From Porites lobata (Eukaryota; Cnidaria; Anthozoa; Scleractinia; Poritidae): 64,000 nucleotides of DNA. The position numbers and the translations under genes are program-made. Each line of letters starts with the position of its first letter. Within the stretch, counting starts at the first letter, position 1. The stretch spans positions 1,257,501-1,321,500 of the forward strand of contig CALNXK010000013.1 of the NCBI GenBank assembly GCA_942486035.1. The letters are read 5' to 3'. Shown in pieces: positions 24,411 to 37,500 of this stretch. A model generated the notes under the pieces. It saw nothing but the letters and a program-made list of their open reading frames with translations, ran no database searches and was not told the origin of the DNA.

Positions 24411-27400
24411 GGCTTACTTATTTTATGCTTTGTAATTAAACTGTACGTTTTGGTTTGAAGCCATTGATACTATGAAGTCTTCATCTACACGATATGTGCA
24501 AGTTATTTCTTAGGTTGCCCTTCAGGTCAGTGGGTTTGTTCAAGATTTTTTGTAATATGTTTCTTTAACGGTACATCAATGAATGAATGGTGGAATCAAT
24601 ACTTTTAATTCAACTTAAGTAACCTCTCAGAGTTTTGACTTGGCTTCTTGTTGTTTTGTCAAAAATATTTCCTGTAAAAACTGAAAGGGGAGGGTCCAAA
24701 GAATTTGGAAATGGTATCTTCCCATCTGCATTAGCCCTTTCCTCTCTGTAAATAATCCCCACTCCCTGATTTCTTTGAGGTCTTGCTTGAATATTAGTTT
24801 ATAAGTGTACCTTAAAGCCTCTTCTGCTGTAATTGTTCCTTCAACTTTTACAGTAAAGGCATGTCATTTGTTTTTTGTTTTCTTGTGCGTTATTGGCTGT
24901 GTGATTTGACTGGTGGGTCGATTTTGGTGCACTCTCGATCCTCTTTTCTCTCTATATATGATAATTTGTTTTCTTATTCAGCATCAAAGTGTTGACCAAA
25001 TTACACTGGAATTATGCTGCTTGTGAGAGGCATCTGTTCAACTGAAATGCCCCATACAGTGGCGCATCCAGACCTTCAGATAAGGGGGAGCCTGGTCATC
25101 CAGACCCTGAGATAAGGGGGGAGGGAGGGTGGTGTCCAAAAAAATTTTTTTCGGCCCTTCAGGCCTCAGTTTGGTCCAAAAATAAGGGGGGGCCCGGGCT
25201 CCCCGGGCACCTCCCCTAGATCCGCCACTGCCATAGAGAGGAGTATTAAATTTTGCTATAGCTATGATCTATCATGTGGGCAACTATTGTGCAAAGAATT
25301 TTAGGTCTGATTTGACCGATCTATATGGATGTTTGTTACTACGAAAAGATGTATACTTACAACAGTTGAGATAAATGCAGATTTTTAACATAGAAATTAA
25401 CTGCTGTGAACCCAGATTATTGTCTGTTAGTAAGAGGTGCATGTAATCTTATTGGAAGTGTTGGTTAACAGAGGCTCTGTACAGTACGTGATGGAAATTG
25501 GGATTTTTTCCCCTGCTCAAGTTCTGTGCAAACTAAATGTTAATGCTATAACAGCATTGAATGTTAATGCTGCCATTTACAACAGTAGTTTAACCCATTC
25601 GCCCCTGAACCGCCCGTAACCGCCCGTGCGGATCCAGGTCCTTCCTACCCTTTGTGACGTCATCAGTTTTAACGGTCAAGGACAACTTTCTTCGCTAACT
25701 TGTGCAGAGTGAAGAGATCTTTCAAACCATACCAGAATGAGCACAATTCAGTCAAGGACACCGGAGAAAGAGGCAAAAAACCACGTGACAAGGACCTGAA
25801 AATCCTCATGAAAATCTTGTTCCATTACCCACCTACCTTTCCTTTCACCTAATCCTAAGATCCGGAAAGCTTTCCTAAAAACTCTTCCCACCAAAATGAA
25901 GCCTACTAAATGCCCAGCAAGAGAAAAAAAAAATGAGGCAAGAAAAGCGAAAAAAGAAGGGAGGAGAGAAAGCGAAAAGTAAAAGTCGAAATTTTGCTTT
26001 CTGCGCATGCCCGAACTTCGCAAGCTGATATTTTGCATCTGGATCAGAAGGCCGCCAAGTGTACGACCTGTAAACCGGTTTGTGGTAAGTTTTAGGTCTT
26101 TATAGCACGACAGTGACCAGAAAACCACTCGACTAGCTTCAAAACGCGTTTTTCGGCAAAATCTCCAGGAGCGAATGGGTTAAGAACATGAGTGATGTTC
26201 AGAATACTGAAAGTTTAAAAATATTTCATTGTCTAACAATGTAAATTATAATCATTATAATCATTACTATTACGTTATTATTATATCAATTACAGTGAAA
26301 CCTCTATTAAGCAGGCACCTTTGGGACCTTCCCAAGTGTCTGCTTAATAGAGGGTGTCCGCTTAATAGAGGTTTTAAAAATTGCACAGTGTTTGTTAATG
26401 ATCAACATTTAACGGTTACTCTGTACTGTGAAAAAGTTGCATGTCGTTAAAGAAGCTATCCAGAGTTCAAGTTCATTACCTTTCATTACCAAGTTAATTT
26501 GTTTGTAGATGCAAAAACATTAACTGACTTCAGTAAGTATTTCAAGGACGTAATACAATACTACTATTGTCAATTCAGTCTGGTGTCTGCTTAATAGAGG
26601 TTTCTAACAATAGAAATTAGCCAAATATAACTTATTTTAGTGTCCGCGTCCACTTAATAGAACGTTAATAGAGGTGTCCGCTGAATAGGGGTTTGTTAAA
26701 AAGGGAAATATCAGACGTCCGTTTCGGGACCCGGCTTAGTGTCTGCTTAAGACAGGGTGACTGCTTAATTGGGGGTCCACTTAATAGAGGTTTCACTGTA
26801 AAATATTATAGTCATTGCTATTACAAATTGTGGCAATACTATCCAAAATATGCTTACCATGCAGACAAACTCAGCCTCAGTCATAGCTGTTTGCTTGAAA
26901 GGGAATTGGCTTTAATGTAAATAGCAGGGGGGTGTTGCTTGCCCCCACCCCCCTTCCCTACCACCACCGCAGCCATGTTTCTCAACCCAAAATTGGTCAA
27001 GTGGAAATGTTAAGATTTTATTGAACACCAGTTGTAGCATCCAGGGCGCACGTTTTCTACCCTCCAACGACTCAAGAAGCACCATGAAGCAGGATTGTTT
27101 TAGCCTTTGTTTGAACAACTGCCTACTTATACATACCCGGCCAACTTTCGATTGCGGATTCTATGGACACTGTTAAGATCTCAGAGAGGTTTGCTTGAGC
27201 CAATGAACTAAGCAAATGACACTTTGGGAAGTTGGAGTAGGGCTATGGTCAATGGCCCACTTTGTATATAAGAGTGGCAGATCTAGGAGAGGAGCTTGGG
27301 AGGCCCAGTCCCCCTCTTATTTTTAGATCAAACTGAGGCCACGCCCGAAGGGCCGAAAAATTTTTTTTTGAGACTTGGCCCCCCCCTTATTTCAGGGTCT

Positions 27401-28533
27401 GGATGACAGGGTGCCCCCCCCACCTTATCTGAAGGTCTGGATCCGCCACTGTATAATAATATAGCTACTACTCACCTGTGCCTCTCAAACCTTTGCTTGC
27501 CTTGTAGTCCTTGTAGAGAGGACAACTTAGTGCAAGAAATTATGGTTTTCCGTTGTTTAATACTGATATACTTAGCTTTCTTTTGCTGTCTTTCTTTTTG
27601 TACTCGTCTTTTTTTGTGTGAATGTTTTGTGTAGCAGTGTGTGGTGTGCAGTACCTGACCCTTTAATATAATCATTTATAAATAACCTAAGTGAGGCTGC
27701 CCTATCTTTTTAGCCCTAAATGGTTATTATGGGCAGCCTGTACTCTCTATATATTTATCTCATTTTTTTGTATCATGTAAATCAATGTATGGCACAGCTG
27801 GGTACAAATAAAGTTGATGTTGTTGAATTGGTGTTGTTGCCGCAAGCATTCGACATTGACAGACATTACACACATGGATGATTCTCTATTTTTTTATATT
27901 CCCGCCAATATTTGAAATTTGTTAAATGGGGCAGCGGTTCATTTGAGTTTTACTTGCTTGCATTCGATCCGGGGCCATTCAAGTGATGTTACTCAGTAAC
28001 ATCCGCTGAAAGGACCTTCTTGATGCGCCAAGAGGCTCGATCGAGGCGAAACATTAAAACATCCTTTCCAAACAGATGCAGTGGCATCTTCTTGGTTTAA
28101 TCAATCGAGGGATGAACGAAGAAGCAAGACAAGACTTCGAAACAAACATCAGATCATCAGACGATCGAATTGAAGCTTGCGTGAGTCACAGGGAAAACGA
28201 GGAGGAGAGCGTGACGTCATACGTTTACGAAATCCGACCGAAGACAAGAGGGCCTTTCGACGGATGTTAACGAGTGCTGAACAATCTTGCGACGTGCTCC
28301 CGTTTGGGCCCGGGGGGGACTCCCGTATACTCGTCGGAAATTTTGAATTTAACCCCTAAAGGAGGCCATCTGGGCGTGGCTCAAGCTTTTTGTGACCCCT
28401 AAAGGAGACCAATCTGGGCTTGGCTGAAGCAAATTTTGACCCCTAAAAGAGACCGCTTAAAAACACACAAATACGACATGCAACGAGTTTTAATGATATA
28501 AAGACATAACAAACAAAGTTAAAAAGAAAATTA

Positions 28534-28594
<61 letters not shown>

Positions 28595-31500
28595 GGCTTA
28601 AAATATTGGCGCTTTGCCCGGAACACCCTAAGCGAGACCAAAATCCAAAATTTACGTAGTTATTTTCAGCGTTAATTAAGATGAAGCAACGCATTTGAAG
28701 TGTTAAAAGCAAGAGGTAAACTTAACGTTGTTCTTTTAAGTTGGGAAAGAAAATGTTGGACCACATTATTAATCAAAGAACTGCGACGAAAAACGTGTTG
28801 TGGCCGTTGTTCGTGTTGGACAAAGCTCACAGGTTAGTGTATGGAAATCTGATCTAACCAAAGACACCTTGATCACACCAAGACCACGCCATTTTATTGC
28901 CTCAAGGGATCATTCATTAGTTGAACGAACTGTATCAAAAGGAAGCTCAAAAAGATTGCAAAGCAAGGAACTGTTCGCATGTTCAAGTGGACTTTCGACC
29001 TACGAGGAACGGTAAATCCGAAGAACACATTACAGTAAGAAACAGTTATAAAAATGGTAATGATCCTTGCAGTTAAATGGACATGATCTAAGTGGTTGAA
29101 CAAGTACCTGAAAAATCGGGAATCGAATCTTGACCTTAGGAGAAATGACATGAATGGAAATAATCGAGCTTACATGAAATGACTTTTTTTTTTGGAAATG
29201 TGGATATAGATATGAAAGTAGAAATGATCCTCGCAGTAAAGTAAATTACCCATGCGGCTGAAAAAGAACCATACGGAAAATTCAGAATAGAGGGTACTTC
29301 AATATATTTCGGTATGGTTTTTATATAAGTTTTGCAGAATCGCTTTGTCATCAGATATTGAAAATTAGCTTTATATTATTTCATACATCTATATATACAT
29401 AATTCAGTGTTGCTGCTTTTGAGGAAAAAGTTTTTTATCTGAGTGGAAACAAGCAAGATTTGTGTTTTGCCAGAATGCCAAACTTTGTGGAAAGAAACTG
29501 GTGGACTTGTTGTAGCCTTATGATCTCTGTTTTTCCCTTTCTTGCACTAATTTCTTATATTATATTACATTATTAACTCTTTTCTATTTACCTAAAGAAG
29601 TTTTGGTCTTGATCCTGTAAAAAAAATGCATTTCTAATTGTCATAATAATAAATAGGTAGAAATATTGTAACAAAATTGTTTCTAGTTCTTATTTCTGTC
29701 ACTTGTAGAACATGGCCACAAATTCTTGGCTTTCCCGGCTTCTGGTTTTCTGGCCGGGAAGGCCATGAAATGCTGGCCTATTTTTTAGTGTGGCCGGAAA
29801 AGCCACGCTTCTATGGCCAGGCTTACCTCAAAACCCTGGCCTTGACCGGGCTTACCAGGCTTTTCCGGGCCATGCTTTCCTGGCAAGCCCGGCCAAGATC
29901 TTGGCAAGTCTGGCCTGGCCGGGCTTGGCCGGGCTTGGCATGCTTTTGACCACACTCCTGATGCAAGGGTTGAGGCGAATCAAGACAGCCCATGTCTTGT
30001 GTGTTTGACTAATTTCCGTGGAGTATGTGGATAAACAACGTACATTTCAGACTGGAAATACACTTCATATTTTTAAAAACGAGACTTCTCATTTCAGACA
30101 ACATTTTGCACTGAAAGTGTACTGGACATGTAACAGCCTTAAATATTTATTGCTGCAATATGCTGTAATAATGTAATTTAGATAAGTTAAATTGTTATCT
30201 TAATTTAAATACTGGTTGGAGGTTTGTTACCAGATTAGGTAACATTGGGTTGAATGTAAAAATGTAAGTATAGAAGGATACATTACCAACTTATGTTCTG
30301 TATTATAAGTTTAGAATAATTGTTTTCAGTGCTATCACTTAACAAAATTAAAATGTGAAAAAATAAGAAAAGACTACGAAATCTTCTACAATTTTTTAAG
30401 TCTTTCTGATTTCTTAATATCCCTGAGCTGAATTCCTAATTTGCATAACTTAGAATTCCTAGGAATTCCCAGGAATTTCAAGCCCAGTTGGCATGAATTT
30501 TTCTATTCCCAGAAATTCTCAACAATTCTTAAGCTTCTAAAATTGTAAAACTTAGAATTCCTAGGAATTCCTAGGAATTCCAAGCCTAGAGTGAGACCTA
30601 ATTTGCCATTCCCAAAAATTCTCAAGAATTCCAAGCTTATTTGATGAAGGCTGATTTGCATAGTTGGGAATTTTTGGGAATTCATTTCGCAAGGGAGTGC
30701 CTCACCCCTAAACCCCACCCTCTGCAGTTGTATTGAATCTGAATGTGGTGCTTTATAGAGTTAAAATTCAATTTCTGCTCACAGCTTTTGATAATTTATA
30801 ATTGTTTAGTTCCCTAAAAATTCATTATCTCGTGTTATGACATGAGGGTTCCCAACTAGGAAAAAGTTTTACCAGAACTCTGAATCAATGACCAGTGGAA
30901 GCAAGTTTTAATTTGGCTCATCATTATTTGCCAATAACCAAGTAAACTAAGATGCCCTATGCTTCAGTGAGCCAAGCTGTGTGCAAGCTCAAGGAGGGGT
31001 GGAGAGCAGGTGTGGTTAGTATTGGCGATTAAACTATGATATTACTGTTGATCAAGCTATAATGTTATCCACCCTATTAAAGGTGACATACTGCAAAATC
31101 CAGTGTTATGATCAACAACCACTTACCCCAGTATGATGCAAAATAGACTACTCTAGACTGCTGTTCATTTATAATTGTATTTATTAACACGTCAGTTGTC
31201 CAACGTTAAGTTTTCTTTTTTTTTTTGAATTCTTAAACCAAAAGGTTGAGAACATTGTGCTACCTTATGTAGTGATCAGATAAATAACATAATTGTTTAT
31301 CAAGAAAAATTGTGCAATAGCTGCTTTTTGTTAACTGTTTATCAGTTATTAATAACCCCAGAGCACCTTGTTTATATTTGTCAAAATGCCACACGACTGG
31401 AAGCCAAGCAAGGACTGTTAGGATGAGAGTATCTTCTTGCAAAACGTTTGTAGCAAGTCAACCACATAGCCTTTCCTTTCACAGCCCAATTCTTACTGTT

Positions 31501-34500
31501 AAAACAAAAATTATCAGAGGGCCCTCAAATTATCTAACCATGATTTAAGCATTAATTCAGCAGAAGAAAACGTAGATTGGAAAGAGTACTTGCCCTATCA
31601 TCTTTACAAAATTCAAAAATTGCCTTTTGCGAGCAGCCCAAAAAGATTCATAACCAATTCAGTTCTGGCTTTGTGCACTGCCATTAGTGGTCTTATCATA
31701 ATGAAATAAAGGCTTATACCAAAATATTATCTTGACCTCAGTTTTGCAAAGGAGATGTAATTTCAACAGAAAACACAATAAATTAAGAGCACATTGCAAT
31801 AAACTGGATAAACTTAGCGTACATATCATTTCTGTAATATAGTCGGAGCTTGATTTCCTTTCCTACTGTAGCACCAACGAATATCTAGAAGAATATAATT
31901 AGACAACTGATTAGACTAATTAATAACGCCATACCAGCCAGTATGAGTCGCTCTATTTTGACGAGCAAGGAGCAACAGGACAAACTCAGACCCTTTTTTT
32001 TCCCGGATGCGCGGTCGATACAGAGGCAAAGTTTAGCGCACAACAAAGGCAATACCTTTTTTGTTAAGGCTCGTTGTCTTGGTAGAAACTTCTCAAACTT
32101 TACCTTCAGTTATCTTCAGTGCCATTGGATACAAACAAAACGGGATTGTCGCGATCAACGAAAATCAGGCATGGATTTCATGCAATTATCACAGGCCGCA
32201 TTCTGCTTTGCTCAATTCAAGAGCGCTCGTCTGCTGGGCGGCAGGTCGTGGGTTAAAACCCCTGCCGAACCAACATTCAGGGTCATTAAATAACTGAGAA
32301 GAAAGTGCTGCCTCTTTAATGACATCTCTAAACCGTTAAGCTAGGTGGAAACGGACGCAACAACTACCAACATTGTTGGGCCAACAATGTTAAGAGTTGT
32401 TGGGTCCGTTTTCACTGACGTATCTAAAAGTCTGACTCGTTTCAAAATTTGCAGAACAACTCCCAACAACACGCAAAAACATGCAACAGAGTATGCAAAA
32501 ACTCACGCAGCAGGTAACACTTATGTTGGGAGATAATGGCCAACAATGTTGCGTCCGTTTGCACGGGGCTTTAGACTTTCTAGTCTTCTCGGAAAAAAAG
32601 GAGAAAACCGTGGGTCTCGTAGTCAGACCCCGTTGGTGTGGCTACCCTTTCCTGGGTTATCTGATCCTCCTTCAGGAGTGGTAATGACCACCTGTAAACA
32701 ATGACTGTATGTATGATTTAGTGTTAGCTCAAAGTCTCGATCCTTAAGGTACATATGAGGACTTGTAGGTCTAATTGAGCTTCGAACGTGTGTTCAGTAT
32801 AGGTAAATATTCCTTTAACCATCTAGACCACAATTGAGAAATCAGCTTTTGAATTTTCTCCCAATTCTTCCTACTCGAACCTTGTAATATCTATACTCAC
32901 CGGTGTGAACTGTCCTCCTATATGCCAAGACCAAAAAAAAATGTTTGGACGCGACACCTTCAAAGCTTGCTGATTAATGACTCAGTGGCCCATAAATAAC
33001 CAAACTCTCCGCGCCTTTAAAGCTGATTAGTTCTTCGTAGGTGACACTACTGTCAGCTAAACCTACATACAGATTTTCTTCTCACACTATCCCATGTGCC
33101 TCACCAATATAAGAAGCACCTGGAGAGGAGGGGTTAAAATGCCACTCGACCTCCCCCCGTTAAGTCTTTGGGTGAACCATTTCTTTGTCGATCCACAAGT
33201 TCTTCACTAGTTCATTGACTGCTACATCGAAGTCGTTTCCATTATCATGAACCATTTTTTGGCTTTCTTACTCCATTTACTATTTGAAATGCCCAACAAA
33301 TGAACAGTGATTCTTTCTGTCGGGTCCATTTTATGTCATTTCCCCCATTGGTCAGTTACTCGACAGTTTCAGGTTGTGAACGGGCATTACTTTTGTCGTG
33401 TTTGTTTGGTTTTTCTCTCAGTCGACATCCTTCGATAGTTATTTTGTATTTTTGAGGTAGCCAGTTAAGCTAACGATTCATCAATCACAGCGGCGACAAA
33501 TCTGTCAGTCGAGGAACGTTTTTTTTAAATACAAGTCATGAGACATGAGACATACGTCAAGCCAGTTTCCCTTTTTCCTTCCTTTTCTTTTTAGGCCCAG
33601 TATGTGTAGCGTCTATTGCCGGCCCGTACAGGAAAGGAAAGTCATATGTATTAAGCGAGGCTTTCAGTCAACCACAAGTATTTCCTCTTGGACATCATTT
33701 CACTCCTGAAACAATGGGAATATGGCTATGGATAGTACCAGGAGTGTTTAAGGTTAATGTTATTCTGGTAACGATATTGAATGAAATACCATACAGAAAA
33801 AAAAAAAAAGCCTTTTTTGAGGGTCTATTATAACTGATTTACTTAAAAGTCATTGGTGGCCCTTTTTCAGTGTCAAGTCTTATAAAGCTGGAAATGTTAA
33901 TTTCATTGAAATGGGATCCATAAAATTACCGTCGACTTATTCAGTACATTATGGATACTGAATAAAGAATTAAACCGAATCAGTTTTAGTTGATAATTTC
34001 TCGATGCGACAGATTTTCGTCAATACGCGCTTTAAGATTATTAATATTATTAATATTGTTATTTTTGTTATTGTTGTTGTTGCTGTAATTTAGTGATACT
34101 TAATTGTTATATATTTTTATTATTACTATAGTGTCTCTAAACGCCATACGAAAATTAATTCTTTCTATATTTTTTAGGATTCCAGGGGCCAGGAATTCCA
34201 GCTAATACTACTTGATTCTGAGGGAATTGACTCTGTTGGTAGTGAAGGTTATGATGATAGCCAGATTTTCACTTTGACGGTTTTACTGGCGTCGGTTTTA
34301 ATATACAACTCTCAAGGTGTTCCTACACGGAAAGATCTTGAACAGCTAAAGTATCCTCTTAACTATTTCTAAAGTATATTTTCATTGAATTATGCTGAGT
34401 ATCATTAGATGTGAAGAATTTACAGATCGAGGAGAATAATAACAGAGGATGACAGCCTTCGAGATCTACATGATCCTTCACATCATACGAAGGCCGAATT

Positions 34501-37500
34501 CAATTATTGTTTTAACTACCTCTAATACCTTGACTTAAAGAAATCTCGTCTCCTGGCCGTAAGCTAGGTTTTACGGTTTTACCCGTTTTTCGGTACGTTT
34601 TCAGGATATAAACAGACGTTTTTTTCTTGGAGATACGTCTTTGAAAAGTGATAGACGTCATTCATGGAGCAATATTTTTGCGAAATTTTGCATTTCTGCC
34701 ATTCACTTTTAGTGAGAAATTCGGCTATATTATCTTATTTATTTATTTACTTACACCACCACTTGATATACGTTTGAGAGTTAGTGTGACATAAAAAACT
34801 TTGTACGGAATATTTTCCACCGATACGTTTTTACACAAAGTCCTAGAATTTGGTATGACATTTTGCCCCCCAACTCCGCTCCTCATGGCTAAATTGCGCA
34901 AGTTTTTACATAAGAGCCAAACTGTGGAAAAAGCAGACAAAATTGCCAATTCGCGGAGGTAACTCTAAGGGACGTCAGATTGGCTCTCCTTTCGCATAAG
35001 AAGAACTTCTGATCTTATGTAAAAGAACTTCATAGATAGAACTCGATCATGATTAGCCTTTGCAACACATACAAAAATGAAAGCCTCACTGTTAGTTTTT
35101 TTAAAATGTGGAGTTGAGGGGACAAAGGCGCCTTCGTCAGTGCTGTTGCTGTATATGCTAAACTTCTTCGTAGATTGCTTTCATTTGGTCTTTATGCTAC
35201 AATAATGGTCAGTCTATTAAGGAAACGTTTATTTTAACCTGTTCGTTAAAGATCAACACCCTTTTGAGCCAGCCCACCCAAGTCTTATCCTTCAAGCCAG
35301 GTAATTTGACCAAAAACCCAATTCCGGAATGCCTGAAAATCATGTCCTATACTGGTATTTCAGTTAACTTTAACAGGCATTAATTTAATCTTTACAAAGA
35401 GTTAAACGTCCTTCACTAGGTTTTCTAGCTTTATCGTTAAGCTCTCTCAGAGCATAGAGGTGCAACCTCAAACAGAAGCTGCAGCTGGAAAATCGCAGGA
35501 AGCCTCAAAGTTTTTCTATAAAACATTTCCTTTCTTCATCTGGTTGCTACGAGACGTCACTCAGGACATTCCAACAGACTGTGTCAACATCAAAGACTAC
35601 TTCCTAAAGATGGTATACTTAATTTAGATTGCCGTGTGTGTTTAATTAGGAATCATTTTCAGCAGCTGTGCATCATTAAGCATTAGCTCTGCATGCATGC
35701 TAATAGCTAAATGAAGACATTAAAGCATAGTTAGATAATACTGAACATTGTTTTCGTTTTGACCCTAGCAGAACTCTTGTTTTTTTTAGCTCGAAGAAAT
35801 TATTGCTCACACGATATGTAGTCGAAATGCTCGTCGCCTTAAAAAAGAATGAAAAGTGTTTTAGATATTATAGAGGATTGAGTAAGTCCTATAACCTTTC
35901 TTGCGCTATTCATATGGCTTTAATTTTATGCAAATAGTCAGCTTAGATGTTAATCTTAAGCTTTCGTTTGTCACGTCAGCCTGGGTAAAAATCTGACTTA
36001 ACTTTGCTTAATTCATACAGGTTTTCAAGGTTCGCGATTCATCATCAGCTGAAAATCAAGATGGCCAGAAGGTTGCTGATAGCATCCTAGGTTATTTCTC
36101 TGGTTTTGAAGCGTTTTCGTTACCTCCTCCCACTGTTGAGAAAGAGCTGCTGAAGAAAATCAACGATAACAAAAGTCAAATAAATCCTTCTTTTTTCCGT
36201 GGATTAGATCAATTTAAACGGATGCTGGGAAATATTCTGACCCCTAAAAAGAGCTTTAATGAAGGAGAGCTGGTTACTGGAGAAGGTACAGGTTTTTTTC
36301 GTAATTTGAAGTGAGGAGGATACCAGCTTCATTTACTATAGCAATGACACGTATGATAGGCAAGTTTCTAGTCGATATTAGTTTGTTTCACCACGTAGGG
36401 AAAGACAGGGGGTCTTAATGATTTTTCATGTTCAGACTTCTCTCTTCTTCGAATTATTTATCTTATAGAAGTATTGTTTTTGAGGCTAACGTTGAAAGTT
36501 CTAATGTTTCTGTCGATATTAGGCAGGAATACGGAATATTCTTTTTGCAGGCGAACAATAGTGAGCCCCCAGACTACTCTTGGTCAGCGGCACTTTATAA
36601 AAACTGTATAGCGAGGTTTTTCCAAAATCTGTCCACATTCTCGAGATGCCCTAGTTGTGCATATATGCTTGGTATCTGACCGCGAAGGCCCCAGTGCAAC
36701 GCTGCCAGCAATGGCAAAAACGGCGAATCTGGCAAAAATTCACCAAAGGCTTAGCGAAAATTTAAATAAGACTACAATAGCAACTCCTGGTAAAGTGGCA
36801 AAGTTGATGAGAATGACGAATCTGACAAAAGTGCTCAGATATGCTGTATGTATGTCTTGTTCTTAAAACATATCTCCAAGTATGCCATAGTCTAGAATTC
36901 ATACTTCAGTTTACAAGGGCCATTTTGAATAATTGAATTTTCTATTTTTGTTGTATATAAAGTAGAAAAATTGTTAATAGTTCCAGTGCAATTTTTGGCC
37001 CAACTTTTGTCTTATTATAGCCAGGATCATGAGTTTATCACTTTGTAATTACCATTTAATATGTACAGTAAACGAATCACATTGTGACTTCCATCTCAGA
37101 CTACACCGAAACTGAATTGTTGCCAATATGCTACTCTAGCATTGCAGGACAATTCCGTTGTTGGTTCACTGCATTAATCAATCTTGGAGTTTTTACTCTT
37201 AAATTATACACTTACACTTTCTGTAGATATCACCTTCCAAAACATCTGCGAATTACAAAACAATGCATATCATTTTCACAAAAGCTATTTTTCAAATTAC
37301 CCGTTCATGGATTCACGACCTGGGAACTACTCGTGGAACCTCGTCACCAGGACCTGAAAAGTCTTTTTACCTCAGGAACGACATTTGTTGTCAATGCTAA
37401 CATAGAGTTAGCCTGCGAGCAAGTTCTCTGGGGCGCCTCGCCGTCAGAGAGCCCTGGAGAACTATATCATTTACTTGTTAATAACACTTTGGCGAATTTT

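Noticed and set aside
25748..26128. 126-codon minus-strand frame with a hydrophobic stretch
   Set aside because: Lies wholly inside a TTAA-flanked MITE with no codon or motif support.
29677..30008. Plus-strand frames rich in Trp, Pro and Gly
   Set aside because: Composition artefact of the GGCC-rich minisatellite.
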